Of a stretch of DNA of 64,000 bases, positions 10,480 through 24,078 are shown in pieces. The position numbers were made by a program, and so were the translations under genes. This stretch comes from Euonymus europaeus (lineage: Eukaryota > Streptophyta > Magnoliopsida > Celastrales > Celastraceae): assembly GCA_963580455.1 (NCBI GenBank), contig OY756965.1, forward strand, positions 22,046,902 through 22,110,901, written 5' to 3'. A model generated the notes under the pieces. The model saw only the letters and a program-made list of their open reading frames with translations. It did not search any database and was not told where the DNA came from. Numbering within the stretch: position 1 is the stretch's first letter; every line of letters begins with the position of its first letter.

Positions 10480-13400
10480 ATGTCTGCGGCTGTGTGCGGT
10501 AGCAAGAGATCGTTCTTCGACGACCTCCCTTCTCCGTCATCACCTCCATCGGTTTCTAAGAAGCTTCGTCGTTGCTCGTCTTCATCTCCTCCTCCAATTC
10601 GCTTGTCTCCTTCTCTTCTTGATCAGCTCCGTTCTATATTCCCTCTCATGGAGCCCCAGGTAATTTATTGGTTTTTCGTCGGTTAATGCATTTGATTGAT
10701 TAAAGGAAGCAGTAAAAAATGACAGAATAATTTATTGATTATTTATTTTCCGTTTTTCAAAATTTTGTGGGTGTTTTTTCATATTTGTTTAATTGAAGGA
10801 CGAGAATAAATTGCCTTTTTGTTTCCTTGTCGAATTTAAGAAGAAGAAGAAGAAGGTGGATGCCATGGACAGAATATTGCAGTGTAATTTCTCTCGATTG
10901 TCATTTGTCAGTACGAAAACGAGGATTTGTTTTCCAGAGTAAGATGCTTGGGTTTGAAACTAGAGGAATTAGAGATGTTCTAGTTTTAGGGCGACTCTAT
11001 GTTTGAATCCACTGAGGATGGAGGCAATGATAAGATATTGAATGTCTTGAGATGAATATTTAGAGGAAATATCGACTATGTGATGCCATGTATGGGTAAT
11101 TTCTATAGTTAGGCATCTCATTAGTTAGACATCCAATATGTCCTTGTGCTTTTCAGTCTGTAGAAGTTATTGGTGAGAATTTTATTCACGTTGAAAAAAA
11201 AATAGGCTGGAAAGGTATGGTCCTGAAAATCACACAAATATTTATATATTTTGGTGTGGCAATGATTTCTATTCAAAGGTTCTTGTTGATAATTATCCTA
11301 TCATCCTCTCTGGTTGCTTCATGTTTTTATCCTGCAGCTTCTTAAGAGAGCATTGGATGAATGTGGAAATGATTTAGACACTGCAGTCAAAAGCCTGCGT
11401 GAGCTTGGTTTGGGGTTCTTAGATGATAAGTTGGGTTCTACTATAGAATCAGGTGCGACTTTGAAGAACGGTATGCCTCTGCCTTTTATATTGTTTTGGC
11501 TGTGGATATATAAATTGAAGTAGTTCATGTGACTGCCATCATGCATTGGTTTTAGCAATGCCTCTTGACTCCCTAGGTTGATTAAGACTCTTATTTTCTT
11601 TACGCAAAAATTTCAGAAAAATTGACCAATGGTGTAGATCTTGCTGCATCTGTGAACAACCTTCCTGTGGATGGTGCTGGATGGGTGGACTTGTTTGTGA
11701 GGGAAATGCAAAGTGCTACTAGTGTGGATGATGCTAGATTACGCGCATCAAGTTTGCTTGAGATACTTGAAAAATCCATATGTCAAAAAGCTGGTGAAGA
11801 AGTGGCCCAAAGTTTTCAGAAGGTGAGTACTTATATGTGAAGTCAAAGTGCATTTATTTTCTTTATTTACCGGTGAGCTAGGGGAACTATTGAAGCAATT
11901 TCGAGATGGATGCCCAGGATCTAATATTGCCTGGCTGTTTGATGTTTGACAAGATCTCTGAGGTCTCAAGTACAGGCTCTGACTGGGTAGCAAACTTAGA
12001 CATTTTTAGGGAGGGGTTTCTTTTGGATTGATTATTTTCTACAAACAAAAAGCTTGCTGAAACTAACAGATCCATATCACTTAGCATCCTTCTGAAAAAA
12101 CTCCTTTGAACTTTTATCAACACCAGCTTATTACTTGAATTGAAGATCCCGTCAAAGCCAATGCCTGTTGGCATACATTACATCTAGAAAGAGTTTGTAC
12201 TCTTATGTGTGATGATTTGACATATATTTTCTCCAGGTCTACAATTCTTTCTATGCCTGGAGTTTATATTCTCTCCCTTGTGGGACTCTACTTCATTATA
12301 TGGCTGATTATTCTTGATTTTCCTATATTTAATTAGTTGTATAACTTGATCAAAGCTAAATTGATTTGGAGAAGCTACCATTGTCCAAATGCGTTGGTGA
12401 AACCTGTATCTATCTTTTGCCTTATTACCTGGTGACAGCAAGCAATTGTTTTTTGTTTAATCTGTACTGTGTATCTTAGGAATTAATTGTGCATGTGAAC
12501 GATGAATCAGAGAGTTCTATAGGTTATGAATTTGTAAGTTTTCTGAGTTCCTGAGTCTCCAATTGCTGGCTTGTTCCTTGCATGATCATCTTCATTTCTC
12601 TTTGAATAGGTTTTTCTTTTGCTTTTCTGTTTCTTTATTTTTCTAATGGTGTCTTTGGGATTGAACCCCCCTTGTTGTCTGTTTAAGAGAATTTTCTCTC
12701 AATTTTTTTATATGCTAGTCTTTACACACTTTTGATAGAGTTTTACCTTTGTCAAAAAAGAGCTGTAAAAAGATGACATGTATTGATTGAAGATTTTGTG
12801 TGTTATATAATACATTGCTTTGACGTATACCTACATACTAATATGTTAGCCCTGTACTCGGTTGACACTCCCTTGGTGTCTTGCTTGAAATCATTTTTTC
12901 CTTGTACATAATTGCATACTCACTAATTTAGTGGACGTACACAACTGTGGTTTCCCTGATGCCAGGAGAATATGATGCTGAAGGAGCAAATTGAAGTAGT
13001 GATCCGAGAAAATACGATACTGAAACGTGCTGTGGCTATTCAGCATGAACGGCAAAAAGAGTTTGAGGATAGGAACAGGGAGGTCCAGCACTTGAAGGAG
13101 TTAGTGTCTCAGTATCAGGACCAGTTGAGAACTCTTGAGGTCAGGATTATTCTTTCTCGTCTTCTTCTATTTAATTGGTTAGACTGTTAGACAGTTGCAA
13201 ATGAAGAGTCTGGATTGCGTATTGGATCTTCTGTGAAAGCCTATTTTCTTTTTTCGACAACAAACAGTTTTTCTGCAAACTTGATGATATAAGTTTGAAT
13301 ATTTTCTGGAAAAGCTGATTTCAAGTTTTTTCTCAAAAAAGGTGCAACACCCTGTTGGTTCTTTTGTTAAAAGAAAAAGATCTTCTTCCCAAGTAAATTT

Positions 13401-14141
13401 CCATGGTCAGAAGTTATGCTTTTGTTTTATAAACAAGTAATACAAGGTATATAGTAACTTGGTGGGCACACAGATCTGTATCAGGTTTGTTGTAATTAGC
13501 CAAGCAATGGCTTTGGATTAGTTGCATCAAATCCCTATTTCTATGACTTGGATTACTATCTTTTGTATCTATGTAATAATCTTGTTGACTATCATCCCAA
13601 AAAAGAAATCTCATCTATGAAAATGATACTAATTAAGCATTTATATTAGACAGGTTATTTAAAGTATAGTATTAGGATATATGAGAATATATTGCGGTAA
13701 TCCTGAGCTCAACCCATCGATTCGAACAGATTCAGTATTAAGTTTAACCCTTGAATTGTAATGGGAGACATGGAGAATTTAGCAAACTGGGAAATATTCT
13801 ACTACCATTCTCTGAAAATGATAGTCTTTAGAAGTTCCAGTCCTGAAGGATTGATTTGAATTTTCTGTATCGTCGACGGAGATGCCAATTTGTCTTTAAA
13901 GCTATCATGAATTACTACCATTGCTCAATGCAGTTTTCATTTAGTGTCACGTCTGTTTTGCTCTCTCTTAGTTTCTCTGTTGTCGTGTGATGCATTCATC
14001 AGAATAGTTCCATTCCGGTTATGCTTATGTTGTGAATATTGTTGTGTTATACAGGTAAACAATTATGCCTTGACAATGCATTTGAGACAGTCCCAGCAAA
14101 GCAGCCCCGTCATTGGACGATTTAATCCTGATGTATTTTAA
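10480..14141 (+). CDS. CUE-domain (ubiquitin-binding) protein
   Basis: Five exons: 10480-10659, 11338-11470, 11617-11822, 12966-13139 and 14055-14141, giving 259 residues with all splice phases consistent. The N-terminus MSAAVCGSKRSFFDDL is Ser/Pro-rich. A CUE fold follows at about 45-90 (LLDQLRSIFPLMEPQ, ALDECGNDLDTAVKSL), which typically binds mono-ubiquitin. The middle (GWVDLFVREM, SSLLEILEKSI) is characteristic of a small plant family. The C-terminal part (exon 4) is a predicted coiled coil (MLKEQIEVVIRENTILKRA, REVQHLKELVSQYQ). The end is VIGRFNPDVF. From memory, Arabidopsis At1g80040 and At5g32440 are such proteins, of unknown biological role. The DnaJ gene 1.1 kb downstream also matches At1g80030, so linkage seems conserved. 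Confidence 0.85.
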
Positions 14142-15289
14142 TAAAGTGATGGAGATTGATCAGGGTTTTGGTTGTAATGATAGCACAAGTTGCTGCTATG
14201 ACAAACTACAGTTTTCCGTGTTCGCTGAAGGATTTATTTGAGGTGCAGTTAAGTGGTTTTTGTTACTGTTGCGTCCTGTCCTTGTTCAACGCCTTCCTGG
14301 GGAGCTACCAGAAATAAATTGTCCGCCCTATAATAATTTTTGACATGTGTACTGCGTTTATATAATCTCTACCCTTGTTGTTATCCGCGGTATTTATTTG
14401 TATGGATCCGCTGTATTAGTTCAAGCTGGAGATCCTTCATATATAATTAAGAATTAGTGGGATGCGTTCATACATCCCACATCCTTTTGTGAATGTGTAT
14501 GATTCCATTCTTGGGATGGCAAAAAAAAACGACCTGACACTAGTAGTTGGAGGGTGTTTGGTGTATTTAAAACAATTGCTACCCTTAATATATATGTTGA
14601 ATGTTAAATTATTTATTGATCAACGCCTAGAACATTTTTTACTCATTTTATCAACATCTTTTAACTAAATTTTCTACGTATCTTATCAACATCTTTTAAC
14701 ATCTTTAGTTTAAGATAGTTTTATCCAATGTCAACTTTTTGAGACTTGCTTTGATTGATAGTTGAGACTTGCTTTGTGCTATCGATCAAGATAATCAAAA
14801 TAAGTTCTTTTATTTACTTACCTGTGCATTTCATTTACTGTTTCTTTACATTGTTTTCTAGTCTAATGTAGAATTAATTGTAGTTCTAATTTATATTTTG
14901 TTTCTAAATTTTTCTTAATCGAAGCAAACTTAGAATATTTGAATCATTTTGATGATCATCTTCACCGAGGGACGAGTGTGATACGTGTCAACTATCTAGC
15001 GACTCCATTTGAATTTTGCAACTAACAATAGCATGTGTTTTTAAGTGAGATTTTCACGTATAATCAAGTAGTTGAAAAAAATTGGGGTTCATTAAGTCCA
15101 CCAATTACTATTGAGGGCAACGCGACCCCACACATCTCATACCGTAATTCCCTTTCCTTCCATCCACAAGAGCCTTCATTCGACCATTTCCTTCTCCGTC
15201 CGACGGTGAGCGGCCAGTGATTGAAAACATGACCAAAATAAATTCAAACTTCTCTTGAGCACTTCATCAAACAGTTTATCTCCCGTCCA
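14142..15289. other. CUE 3' UTR and intergenic region
   Basis: 3' UTR of the CUE gene followed by AT-rich sequence and the promoter/5' UTR of the DnaJ gene. No further gene, RNA or element recognised. Confidence 0.5.
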
Positions 15290-18200
15290 ATGGCGACCGC
15301 CGCGGCGGCCACAGCCACATCCCTATCCCTATCCCTCCTCCCTTATTCTCTTAGCTCCTGCCAGGAGCGCCCATCCACTCCCTCGTTCTCTTCCTACTCT
15401 TCTTGTTTTTTTGGTAGTGGATGTCACAAGAGTTTTGTTACTTTGACGGCATCATCAGCCTCTTCTTCTGCATCAAAATTCAGCACAAGAGTGTCTGCCA
15501 AGCGTGTTGGCACTGTTATCAGTGCTTCTGGTGATTATTATGCCACTCTTGGGGTGCCCAAGTCCGCCAGCAGTAAAGAGATCAAGGCCGCTTATCGAAA
15601 ATTAGCACGTCAGGTACTATATCCACTTGTGTCGTTCGTTATGTATTTTTTTTTTCTGTTCATTCGACGATTGCTTCTATTAAAGATGTGGAGAATCTAA
15701 AGAGAAAGAACAGGTAAAACTGCAATTCAGTAATTAATGGAAGAATAGATTATGTTACTGGGCACTCTTGCGGTGAAGAAGAGTTGTCGTATTCCCTTTA
15801 TAATCCGTTTGTTTTATTTGAATCGCGTCTATTTTTTTCTTTGGTTACGATAAATATAAAACGTTAAAGGCTATTGGTGATCTTTTTGTTGCTAAGAAAT
15901 TTTAGAGAGGAATTAGCAAAATTCAACTTGTAATACTGGAACAGAATGTAATGGGTGCTACTATGAGGAATACTTAGCAGTTTTTTTTTACAATGAGATA
16001 TGAACCAAATTGTTCTTAATTTACAATGGGAAGGATGATTTTCTGTGGTATTTTATTTATCAGGGAAGATGCCATTATTGGGTGTGTTTGGTCGCTTAAA
16101 AATTACTGAAAGAAGAAGAGGATACTTTGAAGTTGGTATTTTGATATTCATGAATCAAATTGTTTGAGTAGACAATGGCTGATATGTTCGCCTATGTTTT
16201 TTTTTTTCATTGGAAAATTTGTTATATATTTGGGAATTCTACAATTTAGGAGCATACCATTGCTGAAACTTGATAGGAAATTTGGTCTGAGATTTTAAGG
16301 ACCACAATGAATGGTTCTGTCATAGCTGGTTCATATTGCTAAAACTTGGGTTGGTTGGAAGGTCAAATGTTTCTCCGTTTGTTGTTGGGAATATCATACT
16401 GAAAATATTGGCTAAGTGTTCCACTGAGGATGCTAATTGGTTAATTCATTTCACTTCTTCATCTTATATTTTTGATCCACCACTAATTCTGGAATTATGC
16501 ATTTTGTATATTTTCCCCTTTTTTGGGTTATCTTGACCTTTTTTTGCCATTTACTTTGTTCGGAAGTACCACCCTGATGTCAATAAGGAGCCTGGAGCAA
16601 CTGAAAAATTTAAGGAGATAAGTGCTGCATACGAGGTATGCATACAAATTCAGACTGAAAATTTATCTTCAGAATACCTCATGGCCACATTTTAGTAGGC
16701 TTTCAGTGTGCCTACAGAGTACAGTCTCTTTGAATTGAGTCATGAACTTATGCTGTTATCCTTTTATTTTATTATTATTATTATTTTTTTTTTTTGCATT
16801 TGTGGTATACTTCTGATTTGGTGGAAACTTCAGTAGTATGATAAATGTGGAAGTGCAACTGCGTATGAACTGGCAAAGACTTGGATTTTGTTTAGCAATT
16901 ATGTAAAATAATACTTTGTAGGATGAGACTTTGAGGGGATATTCTTTGTGGATGAAAAAGTAAAAGGACTTTAACTACAAAAGGGACCACAAATAGTATA
17001 GCATCCATGAACTTAAGAACTTTTGCTCATTGCAAATATTGACCTCTAAATTAAGCATTAATGGTATTAGACTACATATACTAAAGATTAGGTACTTATA
17101 AATGGTCATTCATTTAGAGCAAGATATTTTAGGCGAGAGTTCAAGTCCTCCTAACATTTTGTTGTTAAACCAAGGAGATCTTGGCCCAGTGGTTGCCTGC
17201 TCCTCAGGTTTTGAACCAGGTCAAGATCCCAGGTTTGAGACTTCGAGTCTTCTCTCACTCTAATAATAATAACAATAACAACAACAACAAAAAACACATT
17301 GCTCATAAAAAAAGGAAAAAACATTGTTGATGGGTCAAAATTTATCAAATAATTAGATTTGGATCTCTCAAATACTGGGATAAAGTGTCCTTGCATTGGT
17401 GGCATATATGTTACCTTATTGTGCAATAATGTGGCATGTGCAAGGAGGAGATCATTAGACGCATCATTCGTCATTGCCAATGGACGTCTACGTTTTTTAA
17501 GGACAAAATCTTACAAAGTACCGGGATCTCTTGGGGTGTAGTTGGTTCAACCCAATGGACTTCATTGCCAATGGATTGCATTCTCTTTGTTTAAATTTGT
17601 ATTTATCACTTTTTTTTTTTGGAATTCTGAAATATGACACTGTCAGGTGCTATCAGATGATAAAAAGAGGGCTCTTTATAATCAATACGGCGATGCTGGA
17701 GTTAAGAGTACTGTAGGAGGGGCATCAAATACTTATACGGTACTGTGTCTATCAGCATATTCTTTTGATAATTATTTAGTTCTAATAGTAATTGGAGGAT
17801 AAGTAAAATAGCATTTGTGTGAAGATTGGCTAGCCTGCTTGTCATGTATGTCCTTGTGTTGGTTTTTTTTGTTTTGTTTGTGTGATGTTCCAATCAACCA
17901 TTGCTTTTATGCTTGTTATTATTGTTGAGGGCACTTTTGTCTGGGGCCATCCACATTGGTTTCAAAATTTTCATATAATCTTCCATATGGCAGGGCTCTT
18001 TGAACGTTCTGGATTTCCACATATTTCTTACTAAAGCACTATGTCCAGCGGTGTAATTCTGCTATTTGCTAAGAACTGATTGGGTTTAACTAAGGTTGTG
18101 AAACCATTCCTTTAAGTTTTTGAGTTTACTGACTACAATAGCATTTTCTCTTGTTTTAACTAGTTATAGCTTGGGAATGTTAATTGTAAACACTATCTAT

Positions 18201-21200
18201 TGTTGTCCCTAATTTTTTCCCGTCTTCGATAGAGAGAAAAATGATCTTTGATACCTATATGTATATTGACTGTTTTTTATTTCTTTTAAATGTTGTTATT
18301 CAGAAAGAAGTAGAGAAGTAGACTGATGGTAGTCAAATATTGGGTTAAGACAAACATGGTTTTCCATGTTAACATTTTCAATTAGTTCAATTTTAGAGTA
18401 AAATTGGTCGCGGAATGGATTTCTGGCAGATAGACTGAATACCTTTTTCTATACGCAGCACAATGGAATCATCTAGAAGTTATTTTGCAACTGCTTAAGT
18501 TGCGTAAACTGTCTGAGTGAAGAATAGTATTGGATGCAACTTACACTTTTTTTTTCCTTCTTCAGACTAATCCTTTTGATCTATTTGAGACATTCTTTGG
18601 GCCGAGTATGGGTGGTTTTTCTGGTATGGGCCAAACTGGATTCAGAACAGGCCGCCGTAGTACTGTTCCCAAGGGTGAAGACCTACGGTGAGTTAAGGTT
18701 GTGTTTTTAGTTGGCACTTTCTTTTTCAATGCCAATAGCTATTTATTGTTTTGATACCAATTATGTGCTGTTTGTTTTCTCAATTTATAAGGGTGCTGAC
18801 TGCTGACTTAAGAGTTCTTCCCCAGTACTAGTACCCAACAATTATAATTGTTTTAGTATCAAGTTCTTGAAGTTGTTATTTTAGTCATGTATGTGTGACG
18901 AGATACTTGAAACAGTTATATTGATATTGCATAACCCATGAAACTTAGCTAATAATTTATATATGTGGAGGTAAGGCTTCATAAATTATGTCTTGTCCCT
19001 ACTCCGCCCACTGCAAGAGTCTTGTGCATGGGAGTTGTTTAACCTATCAAGATCTGCTTTTGCTTCGTGTCAATCTCTATGCAACTAATATGTGTACTTG
19101 TGAAATGTATATTAGGTGCTCATAATCTTTCTTTCTTTCTTTCTTTTTTTGTTTTTTTTGTGTGTGTGTGTATGTCTTTCTCACTACAGAAATCTTTGTG
19201 GCATAATTTTTAGATGATGCTGTGGTACATTTCATCAGTTTGCTGACCAGCGTATGTAACGAGTCAGTGTTAGTAGGAGTAGTGAAGTCAGCATGTTAGA
19301 TCTAGATTATTACCTGGAAATAGTTGAATCATTCTTCACCTTCACCATCATCATCCAAGCCTTCATCTTAAAAGTTTGGGATCTGCTTCATTCATGGATA
19401 GAATTTTTTTCCCTGGAATGGTGTGTCTTGCAGTCTCAATAATTTGCGCCTCTGTTCAATTATATAAAGTTTATTTGGCGGGTTGTAAATCCTGTGAACT
19501 GATTATTTTGTCAAAATTTTCATTAATGAGTTCTTTAAATTGGAAATGGAATATTTGATTTGACTCAGTTATCGTGCTCCAGTTATGATGTTACACTAAA
19601 ATTTTCTGAGGCTATATTTGGAGCTGAAAAAGAATTCAAGCTTTCCCATTCGGAAACATGTGAAGCCTGTGCTGGTACAGGAGCAAAGATTGGATCCAAG
19701 ATGAGGATATGCTCAACTTGTGGTGGCCAGGGCCAAGTTATGAAAACAGAGCAAACGCCTTTTGGCTTGTTTTCACGGGTGATTGCCTCCTTCCCTTGTT
19801 TAGATTATTGCCAGTTTGCAACACATATTTACTCCTGCTAACCTATGGAGGCAACATAGTTTACTAAGAAAAGTGTTCAGGATGTATTCTTGTTTTTATC
19901 TTTAATTACTATTTTTTTTGGGATGAAATAGCAGTTCTGGGCTGTCAGCAAAAATATAAGATATCAGTATGTAAATGGCAGATATATTAGAACCCTGAAA
20001 TAGGTCCGATTGGGTTCGTAGATATATTAGAACCCTGAAATAGGTCCGATTGGGTTATATGCGATTATAAAGAAAATAGTATAGTTGTTTTTCTCTGTAT
20101 TGATCATTTGCACCCAATAATTTTCTTTCCCGATTTATATACTAACAGGGGTTTGTCGTGCATTGTTTTAACGTGCCATGTTTTTGTTTACTTTAGGTTT
20201 CTGTATGTCCTAATTGTGGAGGGGATGGTGAAGTTATTTCTGAGTACTGTCGTCAATGCTCTGGAGAAGGACGCATACTTGTTAAGAAAACTATCAAAGT
20301 CAAAGTTCCCCCTGGAGTGAGCACTGGCAGCATTCTCAGAGTTGCTGGAGAGGGGGATGCTGGACCTAGAGGGTATGTGGATGAATTTTAAATATATATA
20401 TATATATAAAATATCTCCAAGTTTCATCAGATTTTTGTCATAGAGTCTAGAGTTGTTGACTCTCGCCCTGGAGTAAGTAATCTTCCTATTATATAAAAAA
20501 AAAAATCACTTTTTTCCTTTCACTTGTAATGCCAACCTGTCAAGTATCTTGATATTCTGGTGAAAAGATATTTAATACTTGGCATCCAATTTTTTTTTTT
20601 GTTTTGTTTATTTAGTATACATCTTCAGAAGCTATCAAGTTGGTTTCTGTGGTTGTGTTAATAATTGATTTTCTTATTTCTTGCAGGGGCCCTCCAGGAG
20701 ATCTTTTTGTATATCTTGATGTGGAAGAGCTGAAAGAAATCCAGAGGAACGGCATAAACCTTATATCAACAATATCTATCAGTTATCTTGATGCCATATT
20801 GGGAGCTGTCACTATGGTAATCTTTTATTTTTATTTGTTAGCATTGACAATTGAATATATTCGTGCTTGAATTCTTGACTATTTTTTTGCTTTCTATTTG
20901 ATACTTGTCTGACTTCCCGTGCTATCAGCCCATAAAAAGGTTTTAATATTTTGAATCTGATGCTAAGTATCGAAGAATTTTACAGGTCGCATACTGCATT
21001 ACTTCATTACTTAAAGTTATCACTTATCAGAATCTTTTCCCAAGTTTTGTGTGTTGAAGGGTATAAGCTTTCCTAGCAACTTGTGTGTCTTCTTAAAATT
21101 TCTGAGATGTTATGCACGGTGTAACTAAACACTGACAAGGGCGGCATAAAGTGCCTATGCCAGATGCATTCATTGCAACGCTGATTACTTATTGTTGAAG

Positions 21201-23406
21201 GAAAAATGGCTGAAGTGTTTGTTGTGACACTATAGGTTTGGAAAAACAATTAGTACAACACTTCTATTTAGTTTTTCTGTTAACCTCTTCTGGGGAGTGT
21301 CATCTTGCACGAGCTTAAGAATTCTTATAGTCTTCAAGAGACAGGTGGATGCCTATTTGCAAAAAGAGCTGCAGCGTTGTGATATGCGATTTTGTTTCTA
21401 TGGCATGTCCGAATTTGTTTCAATATTTCTCTGTAGTTTTTGTTTGCAATGTCTGGCTTTGCTAGTGAATGAAGCTTCTATAAAGACAGTCGGTTTTTTA
21501 AGTTTTTACCATATAACTGACATGAACATTGGTATTTAACCAGGTGAAAACAGTTGATGGTATTACTGAATTACAGATTCCAGCAAGTACCCAGCCAGGA
21601 GATGTGTTAGTCCTGGCAAAGAAAGGTGTCCCCAAACTGAACAAACCATCTATACGCGGCGACCACTTATTTAAAATTAAAGTTACCATACCAAAACGTG
21701 TTAGGTATGATTTTATTTCATTCTTGTTATTGTGATGTGTCTTGATTATGTACTGATTCCATTTACCACCCTCCAATATTTTGAATCTCGGGTTTATGCT
21801 TGTTTCCCTATTGTTTAGTGTCCTTTTAGAATTCAGTCATTTATTCGTAACTGGCATGAGTATCCATACTGGTTAATGGTGAAGCTTGAGACAATGCCTA
21901 CTTATAAATTTGTCATAGATCAGCATGCTTCAATATGGATGAACGGATTTGTGATTTAGACATCTGGATGTTTGGTGTCTATTTTGCATCTAGATGGCGG
22001 ATATTTTAGAATAATTCTACAGACCACGAAAATATGACTCTCATTTTATCCCCAAATTTATTTGACATGTGAAAAATGTTATTGATTATAAATACACATA
22101 AAATCTACTTAACACCCAATACTTCACATTCATTGGGGGTAATATGAGGGTCATATGTTTGGGATCTCAAGCATTATTCTATGATTCAAGGTTGCGTCTT
22201 TGTACAGTTTATTCCTTTTGTTTTCGTTCGTCCTACAAAAATCTTGGCGATTCGCTCAAGAATGGTATTTGGGAGGTGTATATTCCATTGAGTAGTGCAG
22301 AGGATAACCTTAGTGGAAGTTGCTAAGAAAAGGGATCTGCGCGCATTTGTTTCACTTTCTTGTATTTGTATTGAGAGTGTGCAGATATTTTCCTTCCTGA
22401 AACTAAACTCTGCAAATTCTTGCTTGTATCTACAGTGCTAGAGAGCGTGAATTACTGGAAGAACTTTCTTATCTGAATGACCGCCCCACCACTAGTCCTC
22501 GAACTCGTCCAAAAACTGAGCCTGCTGGTAAGGGATTGATTTGTCATTTTCTTAATTAATGTAGTACATGTAACTTATGTGGCTTGCTTGAGTGCCGTTT
22601 TGGGATTTGATTCTTAGCAGATTTGATGGGAAATGTTGCTCGGCTGAAACTTGATTGTAATGGGTGAAGCCAATTGTGAAGTAATTTTTCTTATGTGGGG
22701 ATGGGGAAAACTGCTACAGTGTTGTTCATCTGATATGCAAGCTGTTATGTTTAGGTTTTTGGATTGTATATTGACTGTGATGTTTACTCCTGCAGCTGCA
22801 AATAAAGAAAGTCAAACTAACACCATCACAACAAAAGTGGATGAATTGGAAGATCAGAATGATATTTGGAAAAAGTTTAAAGATTTTGCTGGGTAATATA
22901 TTAATAATTCTTGTTTGCCTGTACATTTATTACAATTTGGTTTATATATCTGGCTTGTGAATCTGATTTTTCGTGAATTACTATTACCTGTGCACTTATT
23001 TCCTAAGCTCTTTCTGCTTCCACACTTGTTTATGGCTTTTGAGCTTGTGCAATCATTACTTACATATGCATTCAACCCCGAGGAGTGAGAATGACTTGAT
23101 GCTTCTTGAGCTTTTCTCTAGATTACTTGAACTAAAATGAGTGGATACCTCGTGGATGATGGGCTATGAGTTGGGATTCCCTCATCGATTGGAACTTGCA
23201 CAGATACTCTTGTTGTGACATTCTTTTCTTACACTTGTTTTTTTTTTTACATGTTCCTACTTGAGACAGTAGCCGCCTTTTTAAGGGATCTTCATTTTTG
23301 ATTTTCTGCTCGCTGTTTTCTCTCATCTTATTGATAAACAAGAGTGGTGAAAATTTGCAGGTCAGTTACAAATGGCGCTCTAAAATGGTTCAAAGACAAC
23401 CTGTAG
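15290..23406 (+). CDS. DJA7: Chloroplast DnaJ (Hsp40 type I) chaperone, DJA7-like
   Basis: Eleven exons: 15290-15613, 16567-16635, 17647-17739, 18566-18687, 19583-19778, 20197-20372, 20687-20816, 21544-21704, 22436-22527, 22796-22892 and 23361-23406; 501 residues. The first ~80 residues are rich in Ala/Ser/Thr with few acids, as in a chloroplast transit peptide. The J domain ([13 protein letters not shown] to YNQYGDAG) carries the Hsp70-stimulating HPD in YHPDVNK. A Gly/Phe-rich stretch follows, then four zinc-binding CxxCxGxG-type motifs ([32 protein letters not shown]). The substrate-binding C-terminal domains include [14 protein letters not shown] and [17 protein letters not shown]. The protein should assist stromal Hsp70 in folding. 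Length and order match Arabidopsis At1g80030; symbol assigned by similarity. Confidence 0.9.
17172..17295 (+). mobile_element. tRNA-derived SINE-like element in DnaJ intron 2
   Basis: An A-box TGGCCCAGTGG (17182-17192) and a B-box-like GGTTTGAGACT (17232-17242) are 39 bases apart. They are followed by a simple (TAA)n/(CAA)n tail (about 17262-17295). Order, spacing and tail fit a plant SINE in the same orientation as the gene. No flanking duplication was detected. Confidence 0.5.
19980..20056. repeat. 40-bp direct tandem duplication in DnaJ intron 5
   Basis: The 36-base core beginning GATATATTAGAACCCTGAAA occurs twice without change at a 40-base period (19981 and 20021). A perfect duplication points to a recent slippage or repair event. 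Confidence 0.85.
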
Positions 23407-24078
23407 CTGGCTGGATGTACTTGTTAGGTGAAGTCCTCAGTAATTATCTTCTCTTCCAAATCGGTTTCTCAAGAACCATGAAGTCATTAACTTGGATTGG
23501 ATGTCCTTTGGGATACCAGAGCATTTTGATATTCTCTTTCCCCCTTTTTGCAAGCTAGTATACAAACATATATATATATATATACCTCTTCCATTGGTGT
23601 GTGCTCTGAGAGAAGGAAAGGGCCAAGGGAAGCTGTGCATGAAGTGAATAACAGAAGTAAACATGGAGAAATGTCAAATTAATCAATGACCATTTGATGT
23701 TTCTTTCAGCTTTCAGATATATACTCAATGCCAATTGGCAATTCTCTCTTCATGACATTGTGCTCCATCGAATACATATCTTTTCCTTGGCCTAACTTAC
23801 CATGTGCTGGTTTGGCACAGCGGGCTGAAGAGCTTGTGCGCTCCTTCCAAACGAGACATAATGCCAGCATAACCACAATTTATAAACACGAACACTGGTA
23901 TGTGGCATAATCATTAATTATAAACACATCCAAAACACCTTAACATCCAACACTTTCAGAAACTCTTTTACTATCCAATCCAACACTTCATATGAATTTG
24001 GGTCAAAATGAGGTTCTCATGATTATTACATAAACTGAAAGTAACTAATGCACATATATACACATAAGCTTTGACCTG

